Shown here: positions 20,027 to 33,800 of the stretch, piece after piece
Position numbering within the stretch: position 1 is the stretch's first letter
Layout of the letters: every line of letters begins with the position of its first letter
DNA from: Halocafeteria seosinensis
Taxonomy: Eukaryota > Sar > Bigyra > Bicosoecida
Direction of reading: 5' to 3'
NCBI GenBank assembly: GCA_001687465.1
Contig: LVLI01000004.1
Coordinates: 1-46,691 of the forward strand
Length of the DNA stretch: 46,691 bases
Position numbers and translations under genes: made by a program
Notes under the pieces: generated by a model
Told to the model about the DNA's origin: nothing
The model's input: the letters and a program-made list of their open reading frames with translations, nothing else
Database searches by the model: none

Positions 20027-21866
20027 TTAGCTTATGAGATTCTGTTTGCAGCGCTTGTTGTAATCAGCTATTATGCCTTGGTTTGTGAATCCAATAACGT
20101 TTTCTATGGGTCTGCTGGAAGTTTCATGAGCGATTTGCTTTGTAGTTTTGAATGGTTTAGGGTCATGTGCAACAGCTGGTACTCCACACGATAAGTCCAG
20201 TTTGCTCTTGAACGGGGACTGAGCCTTACCGCCACTATGGTCGACATGGTTCCTTGCCGCATTGGGATGGTATGGCTCCAATTTCTTGCGTCTGTCGCCA
20301 ACGCTGGTATGTTTCTTACCGGCAAACTGGGCTCTGTTTTCGGTCACGTTAGCGTCGCGCGTATCATTCAGCACTGGGTTAACACTGCCGTAGGGCTTAG
20401 CACTATAGTCGCGCTTGAACGGCTGTTGACTAGTCCTAAATGGTTTCGCGACAATTCTTCCTCCTTCTAGTCGGGTTTGTTGAGCATGACCTACTCTAGC
20501 AGTAGCCTGAGCTCTACTCCCACCTGTAGCCGATCTCTTGCCAGCTGAGGAAGCTTTTCTCGAAGTAGTGCCATTCAGTTGCTGCGACGATCCCAGCGTG
20601 TTTTCATCATAGAGTTGCTGGGTTCCACCCTTGGCAGCCCATTGCCTATATTTTTGGCCAATTGAGGTTCCGCTGGAATTCATGATTACTCGTTGAACGG
20701 CCGTTTCCCAGGCTCGATCCGTGAATGGTTCCTCGCCCTCTGTCGAAAGTCTGTAAAATCAACAACATGGAAGATCGATAGCAAAAATAAATATAGAGAA
20801 AAAGACTCTTTCTGCCTGAAGACTGAACCTAGACACATAAAAATAAACTTTGCGCGCGCATGTGATGTGCGTGGAATTCAAGTTCCTCCTGGCGAGCCTT
20901 TTCTTTCCCTCTTTTACAAACGCAGTTGCCACCCCCTCGAACGTTATACCATACGCTCGTATCGGTACTACTGACATACCAACACCACCACGGAATTATT
21001 GTGGGGGAGAGAAAAACACGAGTTTTGGCTTCCAGTCCTGGAACTTACGTTGAACAGGCGTCGCAAGAACCCCACCCGTACGAATTAAATTACACACCAG
21101 TCTCACACCCTCTCAATCTCTTCACACAAGATGCGCATTTGTGCTGAGTATGACAACACGCTCTCAAACGTGGAATTAACCCAAGAGAATGAGGTGAAAT
21201 GGCCCCTGGAAACTTGAAGGCTTCCTGGCTCGGTTGCGACCGGATGACTCGTCGCGCGTTTTCCCACGCGTTGGAATTCAAACGCCCCCCCCTTTCAGAG
21301 TATGCCACGTTGCACTCTCTTGTTCAACAAAACAACCATCGGTGAACGTGATGGAAGATGAAAATGACTTACCGCCTGTCGGTAGTTAATTTGCCGTGAC
21401 CCTGCATAGCTTTCTTTATCATTACACTCGGACGACGTTGCATGGCTTCTTCCAGTTTCATGGTCCTGTCTCGACCTTCTGTTCCTTGCGGATTCCTGTA
21501 CCGTTGACCGCTCGCATATCGGAGATAACTTCGCTTTAGATCGTATTTAGAGTCGAATAGGTCTTGTCCTGAGAATCGGCGCTCCAATACTGCAGTCCTT
21601 CCAAGTTGCTGAGGAGGTGCCGGAGCTATCCCTCCAGGTCCTGGAGGTGGCGGAGGGGGAGGACATGCTGCTTGCTGCTGTTGTTGACGTTGTCGATAAT
21701 ACTCTCGCTTCCGGTGCTGATATGATTTCTGCTGCCTTGGTGGAGGTACTGGAGGAGCCTGAGCTCGCTGTTGCGGTGCTCTACTGCTGTGCCGGGGTTT
21801 TCGACTTCGCGAATGAAGCAGATGACTTCTTTCCTCTTTGGGGAATACTGCTGCCGAAAGCCACAT
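20027..21866 (-). CDS. Pro/Gln-rich basic protein of unknown function
   Basis: Minus-strand exons are 21866-21373 and 20750-20027, joined in phase 2 (CG|A) across a 622-bp intron, giving 405 residues. The join is supported by coding continuing before the internal ATG at 20683 (STEGEEPFTDRAWETAVQR). The N-terminus is rich in Arg, Gln and Pro, with a Gln run followed by seven Pro. The middle has short charged blocks (DLFDSKYDLKRSYLRYASGQ). The second half is basic with Ser, Asn and Gln and ends in a compact motif (NVIGFTNQGIIADYNKRCKQ) that looks like the best conserved part. No catalytic domain is visible; a structural or adaptor role is a guess. The ATG at 21866 is the first in frame, but a short upstream exon is possible. 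Confidence 0.6.
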
Positions 21867-22834
21867 CGCCCTCTTTGACTATCTCTTATTCTTGCTTGTA
21901 TCCCTTTTCCTCTGTCTTCCTGTCTGTGTCTTAAAGGGAGGATCTGGCAAACGCTCACTGAGACATGGTCACTCTTTTAGTGAATTTCGCTGCGTTGTGG
22001 CCAGTTTGATATGTTCAAGAGCGCGAATCGGTCGACACTGAACTTAAATCACTTATGGTAATGTGGATCAGTGTCATGTAGTGGCCACATTTGATAGAGC
22101 CCCGAAATGTTCACTCTCGCGCCAAATTACGTCCCCGTTGCTTTGCTACCCCAACTGTGTTGGAAAGAAACTCCCTGAGTTATGAGTCGATCATGAAGAT
22201 TGAACACTCAATTTAGGGCTATATCTACCATATGAACAAATATACTACAAAACTTACTATTGTCGAGATCCATTGAGCGAATCTCGGGAGGAGGCAAATG
22301 GCTATCTGTGAAGTGCAGCACTTAACGGTTGCGGAAGTTGCAAACATGGCCAGTACAGTAGTCGTCGAAACAAATGGAACGAAAGGAATGTTGATAACCG
22401 TACATGATTTATGTTGTTTAAGTGACGAGACGTCTATATGTGCAATGGGAAAGAGTTGAATGAAGCCATGGTCTGAGACAGCCGATGATCTAAGGACCCA
22501 AGCCAATCCAAAGATCCACAGGATCTTCAAGAAGAGGCTTCCGCATTGACTATGCCATTAAGTGCAGTGTCTACTAGAAACCGACAAAATGGAAAGCAAA
22601 ATCGGTACAGGAACACTCCGTCGTCTAAACTGCTCTGCAGGACCTTGTTGCGAGCAACATCTGTCAGATGTTGCTTGAATTGTGGTGATAGACATGATGA
22701 TCTAAGACATCTAGCCACTAGTTCTCAATATGCTTCCATGAGTTGTAGCCGCTACACGCAGGAAGACTAAAGCGGAAGTGGTCTTTTCAAGAGAGATAAT
22801 CTCGTTTGCGGATAGATTGTGGCCGGACATTCTC
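21867..22834. other. Intergenic stretch without a supported gene
   Basis: It contains a 101-codon minus-strand frame (22225-22530, hydrophobic, Cys-rich) and a 74-codon + strand frame (22546-22770) with a CLNCGDRH phrase that only faintly recalls a zinc knuckle. Neither has splice, start-context or family support. I found no repeat or RNA gene here. Confidence 0.45.
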
Positions 22835-23863
22835 TCAACTTCCCAGCCCCATTCCAACGCCACCATTTACCTTTAGTACAGTTCCAGTTACGAAAGACGC
22901 ACTGTTATGCCTATGTTGCCCATCTACTGTGTATGCATATAGTCCCGCTAACCAGCAGATAGCGTCAGAAACCTCATGCGCTTTTGCAGCTCTCTTCAGC
23001 GCTATCTGTTCCGTCATTTTGTCTTGCAGATGCTGCAGCTCTTCTTCATTGTAGTGTCCTTGCAAGCTCTGCGAAAGCATTTCTGTATTAACATGAGAAA
23101 TAAAGTCAACAAGCTCGTTATTTGGCATTTTTCTCAGTCACAAGTCAAGCGATATATTGCCTTCAATCATACCTGTTTCAACTAACCCGGGTTCTACCAG
23201 ATTCACTCTAACCTTCCTCGTAGCCACCTCAGCTGCTACGGATTTGACAAATCCTGAAAGGCCAGATTTCGAGGCTGAATATACGCTCTGTCCTCTGTTT
23301 CCCAAGCTTCCAGCTGCACTCCCCACACATACTATAGAGCCTGCATAGGAGGAAGTCAGGCATTCATGGAGTGTCTCTTCCTAAACTGAGGAGCCTTATA
23401 ACCTTACCTCCTGATTTCTGTCTGATCATCCTTTGCACAGCATGTCTGGTGGAATATATACTTCCGTGAAGATTCACGCGTAAACTGTGCTCAATAGCTT
23501 CATCTGAGCTGCGAAGCAATAACCCATTCGTTGCTTCGCCTGTGGCGAAGAAAAATCCAATGCTTCCGGTAACTTTTGAGGACTCTCACGTATCGCCTTA
23601 CCTGCGCAATGTACGAATGCGTCCAACTGAGGGAAATCGCTCTTGTGTGCCTCGAACACTGATTTTATGCTTTCTGGGTGGGAAACGTCGCATTCCAGGC
23701 CCCGGATCGTCGCATTTTGATGTTCGGATCCCAATTCCTCAGCTACCTGTTGCGCTTTTAAAGCAGATCGAGAGGTCACAGCTACTCTATGACCCAGATG
23801 CAGACACTGCTGAGCCAGAGTACGACCTATACCCTTGGAACCACCTATAATAAGCACATTCAT
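22835..23863 (-). CDS. Short-chain dehydrogenase/reductase (SDR), FabG-like
   Basis: Minus-strand exons are 23863-23602, 23539-23408, 23340-23173 and 23082-22835, all joined in phase 1 across introns of 62, 67 and 90 bp, giving 269 residues, the usual SDR length. The N-terminal NAD(P) motif GGSKGIG is at about 7-13. HCAG (85-88) replaces the common NNAG. The catalytic set is Ser139, Tyr152 and Lys156 (YSASK). EPGLVET and the C-terminal FVTGTVLKVNGG complete a classical SDR fold. Closest in style are 3-oxoacyl-ACP reductases (fatty acid synthesis), but many SDRs share these motifs, so the substrate is open. ATG 23863 is the first ATG and places the Rossmann strand immediately, leaving no room for a long targeting peptide. 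A TTTATAT box about 45 bp upstream could be a TATA element. Confidence 0.9.
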
Positions 23864-24866
23864 GGCCAATAATGCCCCAAGATCCAACTTCACAAGGCAG
23901 AAAATCCATATAAAGGCAGGTCTACACTGCTTCCTTTGTATCCATCACACCATGATATCATCGTATACAATATGCAAAGCGTTGAATATCGGTCAATCCG
24001 GCTGGAAGTGACCAGATTGGCGTATATAGCCCCTCTTTCCCGGTAAGTTGAAGCTGCCACGACTCGCCAACGGCGGCGTTGGCAACTTTCTCGCTTTGCA
24101 AGTTAAATGGGATGCATGCCATTTCCATTTTCACATAGCATCTGGCGGATCCTATTCATTACGGTATGGTGAAAAAAGCTTCTTCATTGGCCTCCGTGGA
24201 GGCCTGAGAGAGGCAAATGACCACAAAGTTCTGTAACGCGACCTGGGCGAGTCAACGTCATTTTGGCTCATTATAGAGCATTTCAAGCTCTCAGGGAACC
24301 CCACATGCTCCCCGAAAGCTGTTTATGTCATTTTCGTGATTGACGCACGCTTGGCTTGAGAGCAATTGCACAGTGCAGGGAAATGCGTCAGCACTGTGCA
24401 ACAGCTCCGCTCACGTTGCGGAGCTTCCTGACCGCGTGCGTCTCAAGTTTATGCCCACTTCACTTCCTTCATGATCGCTTTTCGTTCCTTAAGGATCTAA
24501 ATCGTCGGGTATTGAATAGGTAAAGGGGTTCGTATTTGACAATTGATCGGGACGGAACATAGTGCATGGAGCTTTCACACGTGCCCGCTGGCGACTCATC
24601 AATTAATGGCAGTTGCAAACGCACACACGTTAAGGAAGGTGAGAGCCATCGCATATGGCGCAGAACAATTATTGCATTCACAAGTATTGTAAGTCAACGA
24701 CAAAGGGACAAACTGAAAGAAGAAAAAGACTCTGAATAGTAATATCAAGAGGTGCCTAACTGTAGGGCGTGAACGAGAATAGATCTTGTAGAGCTTAGCT
24801 GCTGTATAAGCACGTCATTTCTGACTCTCTTTTCTAGTGTGACCTTCACATTCTTACAAAGGAGAT
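23864..24866. promoter_or_regulatory. Divergent intergenic kilobase rich in inverted repeats
   Basis: This region separates the SDR gene (-) from the giant gene (+). No coding frame is supported. It contains several short perfect palindromes, for example GCCAACG/CGTTGGC near 24070-24095 and GGCCTCC/GGAGGCC at 24189-24204, and the larger nested structure at 24342-24442. It should hold both promoters. Confidence 0.45.
24342..24442. ncRNA. Nested inverted repeats: candidate structured RNA or regulatory cruciform
   Basis: An outer 9-bp stem (24342-24350 GACGCACGC with 24434-24442) encloses two perfect hairpins side by side. The first is an 11-bp stem, TTGCACAGTGC (24366-24376) with 24391-24401 and a 14-base loop. 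The second is an 8-bp stem, AGCTCCGC (24403-24410) with 24418-24425 and a 7-base loop. Together they form a three-way junction. I do not recognise a known spliceosomal, RNase P or SRP RNA signature. It may instead be a protein-binding regulatory site or a foldback element remnant. Confidence 0.35.
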
Positions 24867-27800
24867 ATGTTGAATAGTTTAAACCATTTTATATTGCTCT
24901 GTCTGGTGGTCACAGCCAGTGTGTACCCTCAGAAACTAAGCAGGGTTCCTGATGTAGCGCATGTTACTTGGAACTTCCAGCGTGATAGCATTTACCCGGA
25001 CTCGCAGTGTGTATTAAACAGCGTTAACTGTTCTATCACTGTTAATTATCATGAAGTACGTAAAAAACCGTTGGCAACGCATGTTAAGCCGTCGACCCGT
25101 TGGTTCTCGCTCTGCAGTTCTTTTCGGACTTCCACTTAAGTCCACGATATAGACAACAGGCACTCCGGGGAACCATTGACTTTGGCGATAGCAGTACTAC
25201 GCTACTGACGTCGTTTAGAACAAGTCATGAAAACATTCCCGGTGCTCGTATATCAGGAAGAGCAAAGCACACGTAAGAAATGTTGCTGCGACCTTGTATA
25301 CGTCGAATGCTGCACGCTATTCCATGTATGCTTGATGCAGATATTCTAATGGTTTCACAGATGAGCCATTCTTAGTATCTGTTCATCCATGTGATGTATC
25401 TAGAAACTTCAGCTCTACCTCAGGGTGCAGAGCTTACCAATTTGCCGTCGACTTATCACTCGCCACGGCGGTTTCTACTCTTCATTTCGGTAAATTCAAT
25501 GCGGTCAACTCGCTTGATGCCGACAGAAGGAAGTCAGCTACTATGGTATCACCTATATTTTCAAATGATGGGAGGCGCTCCATCTTAAATTTACCGGAAT
25601 TTGGCGTTCAAGAATGGCTAGCCCAACTAGGGAACGACTCGTCCTCGGAGCTGGCTATATTCCTTCCTCAGGAGACTAAAATACTTGACTTGGAGAACAG
25701 CCAGCTGCTACCGTTCAGCTTTCATGGAAACGTGTTCATCTTGAGCACTGGAGAGGAGATCTCTGCAGGTTGCAGCCGGTACAAACAATCATTTGCTGCA
25801 TGCGATGTGGGCCCCGAAGGATTGCGCTTGTCCCAAGAGCAGTCTGCTGTCCGACTCAGTATCGAGGGGAGTTCGGGAGCTTATCAGTCTAGCGTTGATC
25901 TCGCGTTGTTTAGTGGGAATGTAGATTTAGGAAACGCAACTACAGAACACTATCCGATAAGCATTCTTAGGTTAAACGTTGAAGAAAATGACATCTTCAC
26001 GGACGCGACTAACGAGTGGACCGTTGACGACTTGTCCTTCGCAAATGAGGATGGAGGAAGTTCCACAAGTTACTCGCATAAGGTGGTAATGCAAGTGAGC
26101 AGTACTGTGGGGCACGATTGCAACACAACAGTGGACAAATTGAACTCGACGTTGCAAATTTGGGCGGATAATACATTTCGCGGAAGTACAGATAAACTCA
26201 CGGAGCTCAACGAGGTAGAAGTAGGACCTTTCATTTTGGCAAGTTGCAAATGTTCATCAAACGGAGGAGCAAAATGCAATTACACGGCATCTGCGTTTAC
26301 ATGGCCAGTAGAGCATGAAGCAATGGATCTTGATGTTTTGCGTAAGGATGCTCTATGCGTTCAAGCAGTTAGAACTGTCCTAAAGAATGAAGAATTGTCA
26401 TCGTGGACCGAAAACTCAATCGCCGCCAGTATTAAGTATGAGCACGCCTCCGAATGTCTTGATTTGCCTCGCACAGTACAAAGACGAGCACAATACAGTG
26501 GGGGAGGTGAACTCTGCGGCTCGATGCCGACACTACTCGGTCTACCAGAGAATGTCACGGAGTTTGCGTCGTCCACAGAAAACGGACAGCCTATCGGAGG
26601 GTACGGCTACTCGGCACAGGTGCCTTTGATGCTTGGGCTGCAATTTAACAGCATCGTCAAGGAAGCAAAGCATCTAGATAATGAGCTTTCAATTCAATCG
26701 TTTTCCTTACTGGTATCTAGTAGCCCCAAAGTTCGAGGAGGAGATACCCCTCCTTCGTTAACCTCGGATAGAATGGCTTTTGCCCCTTCGAAGGCGATAC
26801 TTTCACAATTTTCGAAACAATGCCGTTGTTCTGGCATGAGATGTAAAGTGTGTTTGCGTGTAAGGATCCCTCGGAAAACAGCGGAATTCTTTGACCAGTA
26901 TACCAGCGCATGCTCTTTAGACGGCTGGTGCGATGTCGCCAGCCAAGAAATGCCATCTTGGTCTCTGGATTCAGAGTCTTTATGTAGTAATTGTACGGTG
27001 GTTTATAGCCTGGATTGGAAACATTGTCCCGTGGATAATAGCGTAGTGCTAGAGTTCAATGCTCAGGTCCTCTCTCCTGAGGGTGTGCCGATGACAGAAG
27101 TCAGCTCCACTCTCTCAACGAGCATTTCTCCCACCATACTCCATCATGCTGTCTACGGGTCTTCAACAGGATATAGCGCTGCAATGGCTACTGCAGATGC
27201 CGCATACCCCGCAATACTCATTCAAAGGACGCAGTTTACGCCTGCGGCTAAAATTGGACTCAAGCGCTTTGAAGTGAGCGGAGTAGCTTTATCGCCCAGC
27301 AGAGCTGATACGATAGGCCATTGGAGGCCTTTCTACTCCCAGCAGTTGGTACACGAACCCTTAGTAATCAAATGGAGAATTCCAATTGGAGTTGCTGTGC
27401 ACGGATACTGCACTTCGCAGGATATCTGTCGGCACTTCAGGAAACGAGCTATGGAATTCTTAACTGGGTACTTTGGGATAGAGTTGCGGAAGAACCAAAT
27501 TCGAGGAGACACGGTTACCGAGTCTTTGAACTTGCTTTTAATGGCCAACTCAATTCGCTGTCTGGACGCTTTGTGCTCAACTTCCGCGGTCTTTCTCCCG
27601 TCCCCGAAGATCGTTGTTCAGGGAGCTTGCTCTCTTACGTTTAAAGGAGCAGTGGAGGATACCGACTTTAACCAGCCCGGAGAGTACAGCTTGGAATGGA
27701 TTCCTGGATACACGTCTATTTGCGAAGTGGAAGTTCCACCGAGCGCTGCAGCAGGAACCCTGCAAACTAAGACTGTGTACAAGTTTCCAGTGCATTGCCT

Positions 27801-30800
27801 TGATTATTTGCACGCTGCACAAGCTCATGCTTTTGACGAGATTACTCTTTCGGTAGAGAGCGCCTCCCATGGAACATTATTCCCATCTCACGAAATGTAT
27901 GTGTTAAGTATCCATACAGACGGTTTCAAGAAAGGACAATATGTAGCAGCGCTGGAGTTTCAGTTGCCAGTAAAAAATGCGACATTAATCGCTACAGTGA
28001 ATGGGGTAAACGATATGGTCGCGTTCAATAGCGGGGTATCCCAATCAGAGCGCTTCATTGTCCATGTGAATTGCTCATGTAATGGACAAGCAGTCCCAAA
28101 TGTACTGGAATTGCACAAGCTGGATATTGGGAGCGGAGTGAGGACATTCTCCGGTACTGAGGAGACGGTTGACATCATCGCGACAGATGACGAAATCAGC
28201 TGGGATCTAAGTTTCAGTAGAGGCTTTCAAGGTGTGGACGGTGATTGCGGTATTACCAATTCCTTTGATTTGTTAGTAAAAAGTTTGGAAGCATCTACAG
28301 ACACTTCTGTAACATGCATTCTTAGTTCAACGGGTAGACGATACGTCTGTTCAAACAATGGATTCCATAAAGCCGGTCTCTACATGCTCTCTTCCGAAAG
28401 TGTAACGATTATCTCTCCACGATTGCGGGTAATTCCAGGCGACGTCGACAAAACACATTCTTTCCAGGAGGCTGAATTCTTTGGTATTTCAGAGATGGGA
28501 TATTTGTCAAAGGCTATCTTCTGGTTCAAAGATGGATTTGATAACATTGTGTCCCCTATCTGTAAAGAGGCTAAGCAGTCGATCCTCAACGGAAGCGATG
28601 AGTTTCGAATTTCTGCTGTTTCTCAAGGTGGCAGCGTGGGTGCTGTCTCCATTAGCTCTGGAATACAGCAAGCTTTTGGTAACATAACGAATATATCCCG
28701 TGTGTGTAACTCGAATGGCAGCGTGTCGGCACTTATTACTACTCAGGGGCGAGAATTGCATTCCTTGGATGTTAAACGCGAACACGATAATTTCGCACTA
28801 TTGTCAACCGAAATTGATTTTGCCGTATTAAGCTGCTCCGTCCATCCCGTAGTAACGCTAGAAGAGAGCGAGTTATGCCAAGTTGGGGCTGCATGCAGCA
28901 TACGGTTTTCTATCGCAGATAGATTTGGGAACAATATTCCGAGCGCGTGCTACAACTGGACGGCAGTCGCAAATAGTGGATTCACGGAGACAGCCGTGAT
29001 CACGGGTGTAGATGAGTATATGGTGGAAATTAGCGTCACCGCCAAGCGCAATGTAAATGGGAGCGTGCACATGTTTAGTAAATTCCGGTCAAACACTGAA
29101 GTAGAGTCGCATGGCCCATTCTCTCTTGTAGTCGTACCGAGCAAGACGATTCACGAGTTGGCAGTAAAACGAACCTCCGTAGAGGACCTCACCCCAACTG
29201 CTTCGTGCATACATGGCACTTTGGATGATTGCTACGCTATATCGTTCGACCTTTCAGCGAAGGATAAATTCGGTAACGGTATTTCATGTAGCTATGATTA
29301 TGATATCGTGTGGGATGACGGTATTATCGCTTTTACTGAAGCGACTTCCCCCCAAGGAGCTGACCTGACATTATCGAACGGTGATGGAGTATTTTCTTTA
29401 AGATTCAGGCAGCTTTCCTCAGTAGTCCCCAGGCAAATTGTTCTCAGCTTTCCTGCAACTACCGTACGAGTAAAAGAACCGTTTCGAGCTTTGCACATAC
29501 TAGTAAATAGCTCAAGTTTGGAAACATCGGAAGAAACGCTTTTCACCGGTACGGGGTTGTCCGTCTCCCAGTATGAACTGCCTATCTCAACCCCTTATCA
29601 TGCAAGAACTTTCGGACGGCTACCAAACAATACCTTCTTTGTGGCTGCGAGCTCCTGGGATAGCCGCAACGTTTATAATGCAACAAGCGGTACGTACAAG
29701 CTCATACTATATACAGACGCTAGAGCAGACCAGCCTCCAACAGCTGTGACAACCCTAGAGAGTATGCGTGCGAGTCACATGAGTCAGACATTAGCTGCTG
29801 CTGAAATAAATAGCAATATGGAGTCTTTTAGTATTTCCAAGGATATATGGACGTCCGCTGTGAACCTCGAAACCTCTGTTCCCATGTGTGACGACGGTAC
29901 TTTCCTGGTGACAGCCGAAGGATCGGACCGGCTAGTTAAGGAGTTCGAGCGGGATTTTAGAGCCGTGTGTCTGGATCAACTTGGCGGCATCAGCAATTGC
30001 GTACATCCAATCAACATTAATGTGTCTTCATCAACCGATCAATGTATAGGAACGATGACCGAGTTTCGATCGGTTAAATTTGATTCAACGGAGAGAATTA
30101 ATTCCACTTTGTCAGGGCGTGTTTATCAGACACCTTTAGATGAAGCCTGTGTAGCGCAGACCGTCCAGAGATTACACCAAATGCCCAACGACTTGTCGGT
30201 AGCACTTTACGATCACAGTACGCTTTATGCTTGGAGCAACGTGTCCATATATGTTTGGTCAGATACGGTTGCGGCAAATACATTGAATCAATTTGATGAC
30301 CTGCGAATAGAAGCCGAAGGTGGGAAGGCGAACCTCCCGAGCGTCTGTGCCGCGACGACAACAGACGTCCCGTCACTGACAGAATTGGATAGCTCGTTCA
30401 GCGCTCTGAGTCATTCATTTGATGTTTCTCAATGTAATCAACATGAGCGAGTTGAAATTTCGATAAATGTGTCGTCGTCGGCCGACACGAAAGTCTTCCA
30501 GACTAGCCTGAGAAAACTCCCCGGCCCCGATACAAGTCTACGCGTTCTTCAACAAACTTTATCATTACGGATGAGGACCTTCATTCTTAGCGTGGTTTTT
30601 GACTTTGTGGACCAGCACGGACTTACTCTGTCTCATATAAGCGATCTAACAAGGGTCGATTCTCCTCATTTAGTGCCAATATGCGCCATCTCCCAGGAAT
30701 CCTCCGGGGCATATCATATGTTGTGCCGAGCTCAAACTAACTCTGAGTACCAGCAAGTGTCAATCATAAGTTCATCCCTGGGCCTCACCCTTGTAGAAAG

Positions 30801-33800
30801 TACACACCTGGAGGCTACAATGATCGAGATCGGCGACTATATCAAAACGGGTGACAATACTCTTAGCATTATGACGCAGCCCCTGAACGCGTTCGGCGAA
30901 CCGACACAAGCAAACAGTAGTAGGGCAGGGCTATTGGTCTGCGTCAGCCTTGACGATACGCTTCTTCGTCCCCCCAGTTTTTTAGTTAATGGTTTAGCCT
31001 TGCAGTCTTGCACCTGGATTGCTCCAAGCGAAGCAGTCGAGCGCTCTATGTTCTCTCTAAATACCTCTGTACTGGATTTTCCGAAGAGCTCTACCATTGT
31101 TTCAACGGTTGGAAATGGATTTAAAGCAGTGGTATCTCCTCTCCGTTTCATTACGGAATGCACGCTTACAGAGGCGGAGATAATTGAAACGATAGCTGTT
31201 CAAGCGCTTGTATCCACAATATTCAGAGACAGTATTGTTCAGAGTGCCGTCCTATACCGCGTTGTTTTCCCTCAAGATACGCGTAAGGAATGCCTGAAAC
31301 ATATAGTCTCAGTGATACAGTCTTGGCAGGTCAACTTGTTCGGTAATGACACCGCTCCTTCGTGTGAGCTTCAATGTGCGGAACTGCTGTGCGATATCAT
31401 CTGTAATATTTCGTTGACGTCCACTCTTCGAATCGTGGGCATAGAATTTGTGGATAGCACCGGTAACGAGGATGAGCTGAAACCCATGAACGATACATTT
31501 TCTTTCCTAACTCTGGGACTCCCAAGCAATCGCACCTCGGTATTGAGCACCCCAACCCCAGAATGGGACCCAGGCGAGTTTCACCCAGTTCGTCTTGTAT
31601 TGAAGGATCAAAATGGACTAACAATCGACGAAGAGTTGTTTCGTGGCTCCGACTTTAACACTTGGTGTTTAGTTGTCTATGGAGAAACAGGTGTACGACC
31701 CCTGCGAGTCTACGACATATTCTGCTCGGTGTACCCTCCGTCGCAAATAGTCTTGGATGGAGAAAGCACAAATATTTCCCAAAGTTGGAACTTCGCTGAG
31801 CCGTCAAACTTGGTGGATTTTAGCCTAATGCCTACCGAACTAGTAGCGGGAGGGATTGAGGCGCAGCTGCATTTTGCCGGCCAAGACTTTGCAGGCGACA
31901 ACCAACAAGTGTTCCAAATATCTTGGTTTGAAGGCAGCACCGTCAGCATCAACGTAGGCCCTCCCTATGCGGAAGCAAGTAACATTAGGCTGATTTCCTC
32001 CAGCGGTGAGGCTGCTTCCGATGCACCAGCGCTGTACCTAGCACTCCACGATGCGGGAGGAAACGATATCGTCAATGCAAACTGCTCAAACGCGAAGAAC
32101 TTTGTTTCGGGCACAAGGCTCTTATTTTTTAATCACGATCACGTGTTTCATACATCTTCTTGGCACCTTGCAGACACTGGAGATCGCTTTGAGGCATCTC
32201 TAGAGAAAATTCTTGTATCTGGGACCTACAGCGTGTGGGCAACCTCCAACTTTGGGGAGCTGCTTGGAGAAAGTCTAGGGTCTGCCTCATTAAGCATACG
32301 GGAATTCGAAGTCTCGGGATCAACAAATCCGGGAGACTTCGATGCGAACAGAACGTTCGTCCTGGGTCCACTTCTATCCGGCTTTTTCGAAGGCGATGCA
32401 AACAGAGATTCCATCTATTTGTCAGTTCACGTTTTCGACAAATTTGGGAACATTCCAGGAGAAGGAATTTCTAGGCAAGGCTTTACTCCATGCGTTCTTC
32501 TTGGGACAGCGGTGATTCCCTTCAACGAAAACTCTCACGGAACCGTTGCTGACCTTTTCGGTGTGTTCAAATTTGAGGTTGGTGAGTGGGGCGGGACAGA
32601 TACCGGAAATGTTCAACTGTCAGTGTATTGGCCAACTTGGGATGGCTCCGTGTTTTCATGTCCTTCGGATCTGGACAACTCCTTGCTAGTGGCATCAAAG
32701 GAAATTCACATATCAAGTGCGTCTCCATGGGATGAGCAACTCGAGTCAGTTCCGTCTAGTGCGACAGTCTCTCAAGAAGTTGACATCTTGGTACAAATGG
32801 TAAAGAGCGATAGCTGTGACGACTACGGCTACGGTTACGGGTATGGAGGAGACTGCGGAAATTATGATGACAATGACCCAGACCTTCCTGGGGAACCTTT
32901 GCCAAAATCGATTTTCCAAGTTGAGGCTGTCGTTCCATTACCCGCCGGTAACCCAGCGAGCGGTAGAGAAGGAGCAACTGAGGAGCTCCACCATCAACCA
33001 CTGGAGCAAACTGTGACAAAAAACGGAGATGGAACTTTTACAATTCATGTCCAAATGCCCGGTAACCATGGAGATGACCCGGTAGTCGCAATTAGATTGT
33101 ACAGCATGGGACACAAGATCCAAGATGATGATCCCACTGTCACGCTAGCACCAACTACAGTAGAACCAGCAAATAGCATCGTTCACGGCTCCTTTTATCA
33201 CAGTGACTCCAAATACTGGAAACAATCGCATTCTGCGCTGAGCGCCATATCTAACAGGGAAATGGAACTTACCATCCTATGTAGAGATGAATACGGCAAT
33301 CCGTCATCGTGTGCATCAGCGGATTTTGTAGCAAACGTCACCAAACACTCACAGGAAACAGATTGCGAGGTCGCCCTCTCCCCTAGTGAGACTTCATCAA
33401 ATGAGTTGCTAGTTAAATATCGATGTCTCCTGAGTGAGAGAGTAAACGTTTCTGTTGTGGCCGGAGTGACTGGGCAGCACATAGTCAACTCGCCAATATC
33501 AGTGGACATTATCCCGGGAGCCCCCGCCATACACAAGAGCACCGTCGAGAGTTACACTTCCATTATGACAGCGGGCACATGTGGTACTGCCATAATTCAG
33601 TTAAGGGATGCACACGGAAACCCGCTCAAAAGCTTACCACATACAGATTTGGCCTTTTCGGCAAGGTGGGTGGACGAAAACATTTCCGCAACTTTGTGGG
33701 ATAACCTTGATAACCTCGGCATGAAGAATGCCTACGTTAAGAACGGAAGGGCAAAAATAAGTTTCTGCAGTTTTAATATGAGTCTACAAACTTCCCTGCA

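Noticed and set aside
22225-22530. Minus-strand 101-codon hydrophobic open frame
   Set aside because: The start could be read as a signal peptide, but the composition is patchy, no conserved motif or splice context is present, and length alone is weak evidence.
22546-22770. Possible zinc knuckle (CLNCGDRH) suggesting a retroelement gag relic
   Set aside because: The CCHC spacing is incomplete because the final Cys is missing, and no protease or reverse transcriptase sequence is nearby.
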